From Ancylobacter gelatini (GTDB lineage: Bacteria > Pseudomonadota > Alphaproteobacteria > Rhizobiales > Xanthobacteraceae), in the NCBI RefSeq assembly GCF_022601675.1, contig NZ_JAKVIL010000003.1, forward strand, positions 124,001-188,000: 64,000 nt of DNA, written 5' to 3'. Under the pieces are notes generated by a model. That model was not told the DNA's origin. It saw nothing but the letters and a program-made list of their open reading frames with translations, and searched no databases. Of the stretch, positions 8,777 to 15,876 are shown piece by piece. The translations under genes and the position numbers were made by a program. How positions within the stretch are numbered: position 1 is the stretch's first letter; every line of letters starts with the position of its first letter.

Positions 8777-9808
8777 TCAGATCGTCACCCGCTCGGGCTT
8801 CACGGCCTTGACCGGCCCCTCATAGATCAGGCCGCGCAGCAGCGCGCGAAGATCGCCCTCCGGGCGCTGGGCGAGGCCCGTGGCAATGGCCCATTCCGCC
8901 TGCGCCACCAGATCGTCAAGGAAGCGTTCGTCGAAGCCGATCTTGAACTCGAAGACGCTGGTCGCCTCGGTGATCTCCTGCGCGGGCGCACGCACCCGCT
9001 CGGCGATCAGCGAGGTCCAGGTGGGATCCGCCGCGATGCGCTCTTCCGCGCCGAGCAGCGACTTGACGGCGGCGTCGAGCAGAGCCGGCTTTTCCTTGAT
9101 GACCTTTTCCGAGGTGAGCAGGAGCTGATGGCTCTGGAAATACTTGTCGAGCCCCTCCTGGGTCATCACCGCCACGGCGCCATTGGACTGCTTCTCGGCC
9201 ACCACGGCGGCCTGGCCGGTCCAGGCGAAGCCATCGACATCGCCGCGCAGGGTCGCCACCGTCATGTCGTTGGGCGAGAGGTCGACGACAGTGACATCCT
9301 TGAGGCCGAGGCCCGCCATTTCGAGATATTTGGCCAGCATATACTGGCCGCTGGTGCCGACGCGCGTGGCGATCTTCTTGCCCTTGAGGCTCGCCGGACT
9401 GGCCGGATCGATGCCGCTCGCCTTGCTGACCACGATCTTCATGTCGCGGGAATAGCGGCTGTAGTTCACCAGCACGATCGGCTTCAGGCCGCGCAAGGCG
9501 GCGAAGATGAAGGGGGTGTCGGTGGAGGTCGAGAAGTCGGCCGAGCCGGCGAGCAGCGCCTGCATGGATTCGCGGCCGGTGGGGAAATCCACGACGTTCA
9601 GATTGACGCCGTTCTGCTTCCAGGTGCCGAGCGCCTCCGCCACGAAGGTCAGCGCCCAGGTATAGCCCGTGCTGCCATAGGCCAGCGTGGCCTCGGTTTC
9701 CGTCGCCTTGGCCGCGCCGAACGGGAAGGTCGAGGCCAGTGCACCCGCCGCGCCGAGCTGGAGCAGAGAACGGCGGCTCAACGCGTGCGAGACAATGTCT
9801 GCGGTCAT
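8777..9808 (-). CDS. ABC substrate-binding protein, NMT1/TauA type, Tat-like leader
   Basis: I place the start at ATG 9808 because GGAGAG lies six to eight bases upstream; an in-frame TTG at 9820 lies before that site. The 343-residue product begins with SRRSLLQLGAAGALAS, a twin-arginine-like leader, so it is probably exported to the periplasm folded. The mature part is an NMT1/THI5-like periplasmic binding fold (LAYGSTGYTWALTFVAEALG..., then the ligand-contact region SADFSTSTDTPF). Its best relative in the window is the binding protein at 12981 (shared GMT/DVTVVDLSPNDM-like segment and the IA-TRVGTSGQYMLAK motif). It starts the second ABC unit of the leftward operon. Confidence 0.88.
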   Translation of the reverse strand: MTADIVSHALSRRSLLQLGAAGALASTFPFGAAKATETEATLAYGSTGYTWALTFVAEALGTWKQNGVNLNVVDFPTGRESMQALLAGSADFSTSTDTPFIFAALRGLKPIVLVNYSRYSRDMKIVVSKASGIDPASPASLKGKKIATRVGTSGQYMLAKYLEMAGLGLKDVTVVDLSPNDMTVATLRGDVDGFAWTGQAAVVAEKQSNGAVAVMTQEGLDKYFQSHQLLLTSEKVIKEKPALLDAAVKSLLGAEERIAADPTWTSLIAERVRAPAQEITEATSVFEFKIGFDERFLDDLVAQAEWAIATGLAQRPEGDLRALLRGLIYEGPVKAVKPERVTI

Positions 9809-9826
9809 GAGACTCTCCAATTTTAT

Positions 9827-9855
9827 ATTTAATCTATGTAGTTAATAGACATCAA
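9827..9855 (-). promoter_or_regulatory. Possible internal promoter before second ABC unit
   Basis: The 43-bp gap 9809-9851 is strikingly AT-rich in a GC-rich operon. Read on the minus strand, TTGATG (9850-9855) and TTAAAT (9827-9832) are separated by 17 bp, each matching 4 of 6 sigma70 consensus bases, and transcription would start just before the GGAGAG ribosome site. This may give the second ABC unit separate expression. Inference only. Confidence 0.3.
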
Positions 9856-11249
9856 CGGGGCGGCGCCGCAAGGGCTTTCAGCAGGTCGTCGAGATTGTGC
9901 CGGACGGCAATGCATTGGTCGCGCCCGGACGGCGCGGAAGTGACCTCCCAGAACCGTCCCCGGCTCGGTGGGCCGACGAGATAGAGACCGCTCTGCGCCT
10001 TGCCATCCTGGTTCAGCAGGCGATGCTGGAGGTCGCAGTCGAGCCCGAGGCCGAACGGGCCGGGGCGCGCCATCCCGTTCTTGAGCAGCGAGGCGACCAG
10101 AGGATCGCGGCTGCGGGCATAATTCTCGTCAGGTCCGGTGCAATTGAGCGCCCAGTCCACCTCCAGCATTTCCGCGGTGCCACTTGGGGCACCGGAACGA
10201 TGGAGCCGTACGGCGTAACCTTCCGGCGTCGGTTCGCCCCCGAGCACCCGCGCCGCGACGATCTCAAGCCGGCCGGTCTCCTGCAGCCGGCGAAGCCGCG
10301 CGGCGACGTCCGGCGCAAGTCGATGGCGATGCACCATCCAGATCGAGCGCAGATGCCGCAGGAAACGGCGCCGTTCGGCATCCGGCAGCCCCAGCCAGAT
10401 CTCGACCGCGTTCAACCGGAATTCGTCGACAACGGCCTGCCAGCCGATCCCACGCGCCGTGTGCGCGGCGACGGCAGCGCGGAGCCCGCGCATCATGCCG
10501 AGCGCCGTATCCACCGGTACGCCCGTCACAGCCTCGCATTTCGCCGAGGGTTCATCGATGAGAGGCAGCCGGCCGTGGCGCGATACCATACGGATGGGCC
10601 GATTGGTGCCGCGGTCGGCGAGTTCGAGAACCGCATCGACCGCCGTAGCGCCGGTCCCGATCACGAGCACGTCGTCTTCGGGCAGGATGGCCTCCAGCGC
10701 AGCCGGCCGCCAGATATCGGGAACGAGGCGCGGGCCGGGCACCATGCTCGCCATCTGTCCCGGAGGCGGATTGCCGAGGCACAGCACCACCACGTCGGCC
10801 TCGATCTCTTCGCCGGTGTCGAGGAGGACGGCATGGCCGGTGGCTCGGCACTCGATGGCCTGCACCATCGCCTGCCGCAAGCGGACATTGCCCTGCGCGA
10901 TCACAGCGTCGAGCTGGGCGCACAGATAGTCGCCATAGAGCCGGCGCGGCACGAAACTCTCGGCAAAATCCGCCGGCTCGGCATGCCCGGCCCGGCGCAG
11001 CCATTGCGCGAAGCCAAGGGAATCGTCCGGGCTGCTGCCGCCCATGCGCTCGGCCGGCACGTTGATGCGATGATGATCAGCGGTCGAGCAATAGGCGACA
11101 CCGCGGCCGAACCGGCCGTCGCGATCGATGACGATGATCTCGCCGATCGACGGCAACTGTGCCAACTGAACGCTCATCCATGTGCCGTTCGCGCCGCCGC
11201 CGACAATGACGGCGCGCCGCATGGGAGCCTTGTTGCGACCTGAAGGCAT
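9852..11249 (-). CDS. FAD/NAD(P)-binding protein (NAD_binding_9 type)
   Basis: The start is ATG 11249, overlapping the stop of the permease gene by one base (TAATG); the frame stays open far upstream, but that extension is the shadow of the permease. The 465-residue product starts RRAVIVGGGANGTWMSVQLA, a dinucleotide-binding fold, followed by IIVIDRDGRFGRGVAY, and has a second nucleotide site DDVLVIGTGATAVDAVLEL near the middle. Proteins of this kind (FAD-NAD(P)-binding, PF13454-like) are distant relatives of flavin N-monooxygenases and remain mostly uncharacterised. It lies between two complete ABC importers in one operon, which suggests that it oxidises the imported substrate. The true reaction is unknown. 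Confidence 0.8.
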   Translation of the reverse strand: MPSGRNKAPMRRAVIVGGGANGTWMSVQLAQLPSIGEIIVIDRDGRFGRGVAYCSTADHHRINVPAERMGGSSPDDSLGFAQWLRRAGHAEPADFAESFVPRRLYGDYLCAQLDAVIAQGNVRLRQAMVQAIECRATGHAVLLDTGEEIEADVVVLCLGNPPPGQMASMVPGPRLVPDIWRPAALEAILPEDDVLVIGTGATAVDAVLELADRGTNRPIRMVSRHGRLPLIDEPSAKCEAVTGVPVDTALGMMRGLRAAVAAHTARGIGWQAVVDEFRLNAVEIWLGLPDAERRRFLRHLRSIWMVHRHRLAPDVAARLRRLQETGRLEIVAARVLGGEPTPEGYAVRLHRSGAPSGTAEMLEVDWALNCTGPDENYARSRDPLVASLLKNGMARPGPFGLGLDCDLQHRLLNQDGKAQSGLYLVGPPSRGRFWEVTSAPSGRDQCIAVRHNLDDLLKALAAPPR

Positions 11250-12136
11250 TAGGAACGCTCCGCCCGGTACCAGGGAAACAGGCGCTGCAGCAACGCGGCG
11301 AAAGCCGCATCTGCAAGGAAGCCGAGGACGCCCAGCGCAAGCAGGCCGACGAACATCATGTCGATGCGAAATACCAGATGGGAGAAGGAGATGAGGTAGC
11401 CGAGCCCGCTGCTCGCGCCGACCAGCTCGGCCGCCACGACGATGACGAAGGCCACGGCGGTGGCATGGCGTAGCCCCGCGAAAACGAAGGGCATCGCGGC
11501 GGGCAGCACGACGCGGAACATCACGTTCAGAGGGCCGGCACCGAGACTCAGCGCCGACTGGACATAAAGCTTGGGCACATCGCGCACGCCGATGAAGGTG
11601 CTGATCCAGACCGGAAAGAATGTGCCCCAGGAAATGAGGGCGATCTTTGGCGTTTCCCCGAGGCCGAACCACACGATGGCGAGCGGGACGAAGGCGATGG
11701 CCGGAATGGAGCGCAGGCCGTGCAGGACCGGATCCGACATGCTCTGCAGCAAGGCGAGGCGCCCGGTGAAGAGCCCGACGAGGATGCCGGCGGATGAGCC
11801 GATGACGAAGCCGGCGGCCACGCGCTTGAGGCTGGACCAGGCGTGCGCGGCAAGCTGGCCGTCCGCAAGCATGCCGTAGAGCGTCGCGATCACGCCCGAG
11901 GGCGGCGGGAACATCTGGATGTTCACCCCCGGTACGATGCGCGGCAGCACCTCCCAGACCGCGAGGAAGATCAGCACGCCGATCAGGTTGAACATCAGCC
12001 CGCGCCTCAGGCGCCGGTGCCGCGTGGCCACGATCTCGTTGCGGAAGCTCGACTCGATCTCCAGCTTCTCGCGTTCGGTAAGGTTGGCATTGACCGCCGC
12101 CGGCGGCACGTCGTGCTTTTCGGCCGCCATGATCAC
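11249..12136 (-). CDS. ABC importer permease, SsuC/TauC type
   Basis: 295 residues with GTG start at 12136 sharing GTGA with the stop of the ATPase gene; an ATG two codons further in (12130) is an alternative. It contains about six membrane segments (first: LMFNLIGVLIFLAVWEVL), the FGLGETPKIALISWGTFFPVW region and the cytoplasmic coupling loop around SALSLGAGPLNVMFRVVLPAA. It is paralogous to the permease at 7177 and belongs with the ATPase at 12133 and binding protein at 12981. Confidence 0.9.
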   Translation of the reverse strand: MIMAAEKHDVPPAAVNANLTEREKLEIESSFRNEIVATRHRRLRRGLMFNLIGVLIFLAVWEVLPRIVPGVNIQMFPPPSGVIATLYGMLADGQLAAHAWSSLKRVAAGFVIGSSAGILVGLFTGRLALLQSMSDPVLHGLRSIPAIAFVPLAIVWFGLGETPKIALISWGTFFPVWISTFIGVRDVPKLYVQSALSLGAGPLNVMFRVVLPAAMPFVFAGLRHATAVAFVIVVAAELVGASSGLGYLISFSHLVFRIDMMFVGLLALGVLGFLADAAFAALLQRLFPWYRAERS

Positions 12137-12978
12137 GCCCCCTGCCGGTGAAACGCATCGTTGACGCGGGCGTACAGCGCCCCGAAAGCGGCCTCGCCGC
12201 GATTGCGGGGCCGCGGCAGCGGGTTGTCGATGATCGCCTCGATCCGGCCGGGGCGCGACGCCATCACGACGATGCGGTCGCCGAGGAACACCGACTCTTC
12301 GATATTGTGGGTGATGAAGAACACGGTGAAGCCGATCTCCTGCCAGATGCGCAGCAATTCGGTTTGCAGCGTCACCCGCGTGAGGGCATCCACGGCGGCA
12401 AACGGCTCGTCCATCAGCAGGATACGCGGCTCGTTCACCAGCGCCCGCGCAACCGCCACACGCTGGCGCATGCCGCCCGAAAGTTCAAACGGGTAGCGGT
12501 CCGCCGCCGCAAGCAGGCCGACCATGTCGAGGCTCTTTCGCGCGCGGTCCCGTCGCTCCGCCTTGCCGACGCCGCGCATCTGCAGCCCAAACTCGACGTT
12601 GCGTTGCGCCGTCAGCCAGGGGAACAGCGCATAGTCCTGAAATACCACTCCCTGGCCAGGCCCCGGTCCGGCGATCGGCGCGCCGTTGAACAGAAGCGCG
12701 CCACGGGTGGGCTGGATGAAGCCTGCCATCATGTTGAGCAGCGTGGTCTTGCCGCAGCCGCTGGGGCCGATGGCGCAGAGGAACTCGCCGGGCCGCACGT
12801 CGAGGGAGACGTTGAGCAGCGCCCAGCTCGGCTCGCCATCGGCAGAGGCGTAGAGCTTCGACACGCCGTTCACCGTCACGCCTCCGCCCCCACCGTGCCC
12901 GTGCCCTTGCGAAGACAGCGGTGGGAAGGCGGCAGTGCCGCCTCCGGCGGCCGACGTGACTGCGGTCGACGGCGCCAT
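12133..12978 (-). CDS. ABC importer ATP-binding protein, His/Gly-rich N-terminus
   Basis: I choose ATG 12978, three bases after the stop of the binding-protein gene; the frame upstream of that is shadow. The 281-residue ATPase has intact Walker A IGPSGCGKTTLLNM, Q-loop VVFQDYALFPW, signature LSGGMRQRVAVARAL and Walker B RILLMDEPFAAVDAL. Unlike its paralogue at 8025 it carries about 30 extra N-terminal residues, poor in structure and ending in QGHGHGGGGGV just before the ATPase domain. That stretch could be a simple linker or a weak metal-binding tail. Confidence 0.9.
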   Translation of the reverse strand: MAPSTAVTSAAGGGTAAFPPLSSQGHGHGGGGGVTVNGVSKLYASADGEPSWALLNVSLDVRPGEFLCAIGPSGCGKTTLLNMMAGFIQPTRGALLFNGAPIAGPGPGQGVVFQDYALFPWLTAQRNVEFGLQMRGVGKAERRDRARKSLDMVGLLAAADRYPFELSGGMRQRVAVARALVNEPRILLMDEPFAAVDALTRVTLQTELLRIWQEIGFTVFFITHNIEESVFLGDRIVVMASRPGRIEAIIDNPLPRPRNRGEAAFGALYARVNDAFHRQGA

Positions 12979-12980
12979 GT

Positions 12981-13988
12981 TCAGAGCTTCACCCGGTCCG
13001 GCCGCAGCTTGAGCATGGCGTCGGGATAGATGAGGCTGGCGAACAGCTGGCGCAGATCGCCGCTGTAAGGCTGGGCGATGTTCTGCGCGATGGCCCATTC
13101 GGCCTCGGCGACCATCACATCGATCAGGCGGGAATCGAGCCGGACGTCGATATCGATAAGGTCGATGCCCTTCTGTGTGTCCTCCTCCGAGGTCGCCGTG
13201 CGTGCCGCCACGATCCGCCGTGCCTCGGCCGGATCCCTGGCGATGAACGCCTCCGCGTCGAACAGGGTCTTGACCGCGGCTTCCACCAGTTCCGGACTTT
13301 TGGTCACCGTCTCTTCATTGGCCACGAAGATGAGATGCGAGCGCCAGATCGCCTCGATGCCCTCGCGGTCGAGGATGATGATATCGTCGCCGGCCTGGCG
13401 CTGGGCCGCGACCGCTGACAGCCAGTCCCAGGCAAAGGCGGCGACGTCGCCACGCACCACGCTGGTGACCATTTCCGGGCCGGCCATGTTGACCACCTCG
13501 ACATCGGCCAGGGTCATGCCGTGGAGCTTGAGCCATTGGTTGAGAAAGAAGTGGCCGCTCGACCCGATCCGGGTCGCGACCTTCTTGCCCTTCAGATCCG
13601 AGGGCTTGACGACGCCGGCCTTACGGTTGGCCGCGACCAGCATCTCCTTGGCCGAGCGGCTGAAATCCGCGACGATTCGCGGCTTCAGCCCACGCATGGC
13701 GGCAAGCAGCGTCGGGCTCTGCGTCGTGGTGCAGAAATTCGCCGCGCCGGTCAGCGCGGCATCGAGCGCCAGCCGGCCGGCGGTGAATTTCGCGACGGTG
13801 ACGTCGAGCGCGTTGGGGGGCCAGAGCTTCGCGCCGTCGGCCACATAGACCACGGTCCAGCCATGCCCCTCGCTCTCGGCGACGGTGATGGCGGAGCCGG
13901 CGGCTTTCGCCTCGCCGGTGAAGGTCGCGAAGGGCGCCGCGATCGCGAGCCCGGCGGCACCCTGCACGAATACACGTCTGTCCAGCAT
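12981..13988 (-). CDS. ABC substrate-binding protein, NMT1/TauA type
   Basis: The start is ATG 13988, preceded by a strong GGGGAGG site five bases upstream; the in-frame extension to 14171 crosses the promoter and operators and is rejected. The 335-residue product begins LDRRVFVQGAAGLAIAAPFATF, a Tat-like leader with RR, so it is probably periplasmic. The mature protein has the NMT1-like binding fold and is paralogous to the protein at 8777 (both contain a K-x-ATR-x-G-x-SG motif and a GDV-x-x-FAW motif). It is the first gene of the leftward eight-gene operon, immediately downstream of two operator-like sites. Confidence 0.9.
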   Translation of the reverse strand: MLDRRVFVQGAAGLAIAAPFATFTGEAKAAGSAITVAESEGHGWTVVYVADGAKLWPPNALDVTVAKFTAGRLALDAALTGAANFCTTTQSPTLLAAMRGLKPRIVADFSRSAKEMLVAANRKAGVVKPSDLKGKKVATRIGSSGHFFLNQWLKLHGMTLADVEVVNMAGPEMVTSVVRGDVAAFAWDWLSAVAAQRQAGDDIIILDREGIEAIWRSHLIFVANEETVTKSPELVEAAVKTLFDAEAFIARDPAEARRIVAARTATSEEDTQKGIDLIDIDVRLDSRLIDVMVAEAEWAIAQNIAQPYSGDLRQLFASLIYPDAMLKLRPDRVKL

Positions 13989-14055
13989 AAGAGCCTCCCC
14001 GGCCGTCGCCGCAGGCGAAGCCGCAATGAACCTGATTGGCGATAGGGGCGCCGGC

Positions 14056-14089
14056 AGGTATGCCAAAAGAGAACTGTTGTATGCCAAAA
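14056..14089. promoter_or_regulatory. Two operator-like sites, centres 21 bp apart
   Basis: AGGTATGCCAAAA (14056-14068) and TTGTATGCCAAAA (14077-14089) share GTATGCCAAAA, with the dyad centres at 14060.5 and 14081.5. The right half equals that of the perfect palindromes at 14995-15028; the left half is degenerate. They lie 70-100 bp before the ATG of the binding protein at 13988, over the predicted -10 and start point, as expected for repression. I infer binding by the adjacent FCD-GntR regulator. Confidence 0.65.
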
Positions 14090-14117
14090 CCGTAACAGCG
14101 GTGTTCCCAAGCGTCAA
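14089..14117 (-). promoter_or_regulatory. Candidate sigma70 promoter for leftward transport operon
   Basis: On the minus strand TTGACG (14112-14117, 5 of 6 match to TTGACA) is followed after exactly 17 bp by TACGGT (14089-14094, poor -10). The operator at 14077-14089 abuts the -10. The good -35 and the operator placement support it; the weak -10 leaves doubt. Confidence 0.4.
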
Positions 14118-14183
14118 ACACACACACGGCTGATTTTGCGAGTTTTTGAGGCTTGCACGTATTTCATGCAAACTGAGGAAAAA

Positions 14184-14867
14184 TTAGGCGCTCTTGGTCG
14201 CCTGAAGGAAGTGCAGGAAGTCCGTTAAATCCTCGCCGAGCAGGGCGACATGCCCCTGCATGCGCTGGCTCGCGAGCATGGAATCCCCGGCAATGATGGC
14301 GTCGAGAATGCCCTGATGCTCGGGGATGGACGACGGCATCCGTCCCGGCCGATAGGTCACATAATGGCGGTAGGCCGAGGTTTTCAGCGTCGCCGCGCGC
14401 AGCAGTTCCTGCAGCACGCGGTTCTGGCTCGCCTCTGCGATCATGCCGTGGAAATCGTTGTTCGCCTCGAAAAAGGCCTGGACGTCCGAGCGCCGCGCGG
14501 CGTCGACGCAGCGCTCGTGAATGGCTTGCAACTGGCGATGATGCTCGGGAATCGCGCGGCGGGCGGCCTGCGCGGCGGCGAGCGCTTCCAGATTGGCGAC
14601 GACGGTGAAGCCATCGAGCAGTTCCGCTACGGAGAGTTCCGCCACCACCGCTCCGCTGCGCCCGCGTACCGTGACCAGGCCGCTGGCTACAAGGCGTTGA
14701 ATGGCTTCGCGAATAGGCGTGCGGGAGACGTCGAACTCTTCCGCCAGCTGGCGCTCGTCCAGCCGGTCGCCGGGCTTGCGGGCGCCGCGCAGGATATCCC
14801 CCTCAAGGAGATCGGCAATTTCCGCCGCACGGGAAACGAAGGCAAGCGGTGCCGGCGTGCGATCCAT
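14184..14867 (-). CDS. GntR family regulator, FCD (FadR-C-like) subfamily
   Basis: I place the start at ATG 14867; an in-frame TTG nine bases earlier lies inside an operator-like half-site. The 227-residue protein has the winged helix at about 12-75 (LLEGDILRGARKPGDRLDER, then LAEEFDVSRTPIREAIQRL, then GLVTVRGRSGAVV) and an FCD ligand domain at about 85-215 with metal-site residues (NNDFHGMI, and later H in EHQGIL and QGHVALL). Such regulators sense small carboxylates, often the pathway substrate, and usually repress. It stands between the leftward and rightward catabolic operons, and GTATGCCAAA directly precedes its own ATG, which suggests autoregulation. Confidence 0.93.
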   Translation of the reverse strand: MDRTPAPLAFVSRAAEIADLLEGDILRGARKPGDRLDERQLAEEFDVSRTPIREAIQRLVASGLVTVRGRSGAVVAELSVAELLDGFTVVANLEALAAAQAARRAIPEHHRQLQAIHERCVDAARRSDVQAFFEANNDFHGMIAEASQNRVLQELLRAATLKTSAYRHYVTYRPGRMPSSIPEHQGILDAIIAGDSMLASQRMQGHVALLGEDLTDFLHFLQATKSA

Positions 14868-14878
14868 GTATGCCAAAC
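14868..14878. promoter_or_regulatory. Operator half-site at the regulator's start codon
   Basis: GTATGCCAAAC at 14868-14878 lies immediately upstream of the regulator's ATG (14867, minus strand). The right half matches the palindromes at 14995-15047. Repressor bound here would block ribosome or polymerase access, giving autoregulation; inferred. Confidence 0.4.
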
Positions 14879-14983
14879 TCCGGTTTTCTCACACCCTGGC
14901 GCGCCCGCCGCTGCCTGAGTTTTCATCGTTCTAAGCGAAGCGCTGGGGCATGGCCAGCCTGATGCTGATTGACGGACAGAGGA

Positions 14984-14992
14984 TGTTATGAA
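14984..14992 (+). promoter_or_regulatory. Possible extended -10 of rightward operon
   Basis: TGTTATGAA is a TGn-plus-TATGAA extended -10. Transcription from it would begin about 14999, directly on the first operator palindrome. No good -35 is spaced correctly (a TTGACG at 14969-14974 is only 12 bp away), so support is weak. Confidence 0.25.
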
Positions 14993-14994
14993 AG

Positions 14995-15047
14995 TTTGGC
15001 ATGCCAAAATCAATTATTGGCATGCCAAAATAACTAATAGGCATGCC
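14995..15047. promoter_or_regulatory. Three operator palindromes with exact 21-bp spacing
   Basis: TTTGGCATGCCAAA (14995-15008) and TTGGCATGCCAA (15017-15028) are perfect palindromes, and GGCATGCC (15040-15047) is the core of a third. Their dyad centres are at 15001.5, 15022.5 and 15043.5, two intervals of exactly 21 bp, or two helical turns, so bound dimers would line up on one DNA face. They lie between the GntR gene and the rightward operon, 15-67 bp before its first ATG. Binding by that regulator is inferred from position. Confidence 0.75.
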
Positions 15048-15061
15048 AGACGCAGCCGAGA

Positions 15062-15859
15062 ATGGCGGGGTTGGATATGAAGCTGGGACTGGAGGGGAAG
15101 GTCGTCCTCATCACCGGGGCGTCCAAGGGCATCGGGCGCGCCACGGCGCTGTCCTTTGCGGCCGAGGGCTGCTCGCTGCACCTCGCCGCGCGCTCTGCCG
15201 CCGAGCTGGAGGCGAACCGGGACCGCATCGTGCGCGAGTTCGGCGTAGAGGTGGCCATCCATCCCGGCGACCTCTCCGACACCGCTGTTCTGGATGAACT
15301 CGGCCGCCGCTGCGGCGATGTCGACATCCTCGTCAACAATGCCGGCGACATCCCCCCGGGCGATCTAATGACCGTCACCGACGAGCTCTGGCGCCGCAGT
15401 TGGGACCTCAAGGTTCATGGCTATATCTACCTCACCCGGTTGCTCTATCCGCGCATGCAGGAACGCGGCCACGGCGTGATCGTGAACGATATCGGCAATT
15501 CCGGAGAGAACTGGGATGCCAACTACATCGCCGGCGCCTCGGCCAATGCGAGCCTGATGGCCTTTACCCGCGCGCTGGGTGGCGTGAGCCTCGACCATGG
15601 CGTGCGGGTGGTGGGGGTCAATCCCGGCCCGGTCGCGACCGACCGCATGATCAAGCTGATGAAGCGCCGCGCGGTCGATTGGTATGACGACGAAAGCCGT
15701 TGGGAAGAGCTGTTTGCCAAATATCCCGGCAAGCGGCCCGCCTCTGCCGAGGAGGTCGCGGATCTGATGGTATTCCTGGCATCACCCCGCGCCGGCTACA
15801 TTACCGGCACCATCGTCACCATCGACGGCGGCATCGCGTCCCGCCGGTCCATCATCTGA
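15062..15859 (+). CDS. Short-chain dehydrogenase/reductase lacking the YxxxK lysine
   Basis: 265 residues; ATG 15062 is used, with ATG 15077 (MKLGLEGKVV) as an equally plausible start. The NAD(P)-binding motif VVLITGASKGIGRATAL, the NNAG motif (DILVNNAGD) and the C-terminal GTIVTIDGG are intact. At the active site Tyr155 is present, but the segment is YIAGASANAS, so the lysine four residues later is alanine and the usual serine about 13 residues before is not where expected. A known SDR subgroup carries a similar YxxGxxxNA pattern, so this is a variant rather than damage. It is the first gene of the twelve-gene rightward operon, 17 bp before the aminotransferase. Confidence 0.88.
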   Translation: MAGLDMKLGLEGKVVLITGASKGIGRATALSFAAEGCSLHLAARSAAELEANRDRIVREFGVEVAIHPGDLSDTAVLDELGRRCGDVDILVNNAGDIPPGDLMTVTDELWRRSWDLKVHGYIYLTRLLYPRMQERGHGVIVNDIGNSGENWDANYIAGASANASLMAFTRALGGVSLDHGVRVVGVNPGPVATDRMIKLMKRRAVDWYDDESRWEELFAKYPGKRPASAEEVADLMVFLASPRAGYITGTIVTIDGGIASRRSII

Positions 15860-15876
15860 GCGTCGAGGGGCACGCC

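Noticed and set aside
11250-12158. N-terminal extension of the FAD/NAD(P)-binding protein
   Set aside because: The extra 303 codons lie wholly in another frame of the permease gene; the dinucleotide fold begins just after ATG 11249, which has a TAATG overlap.
13989-14171. N-terminal extension of the binding protein at 12981
   Set aside because: It would translate across the operators and promoter and displace the leader; ATG 13988 has a strong ribosome site.
14969-14974. TTGACG as the -35 of the rightward operon
   Set aside because: At 17 bp downstream there is only AAGTTT; the better -10 (TATGAA) is just 12 bp away, so the pair does not form a normal promoter.
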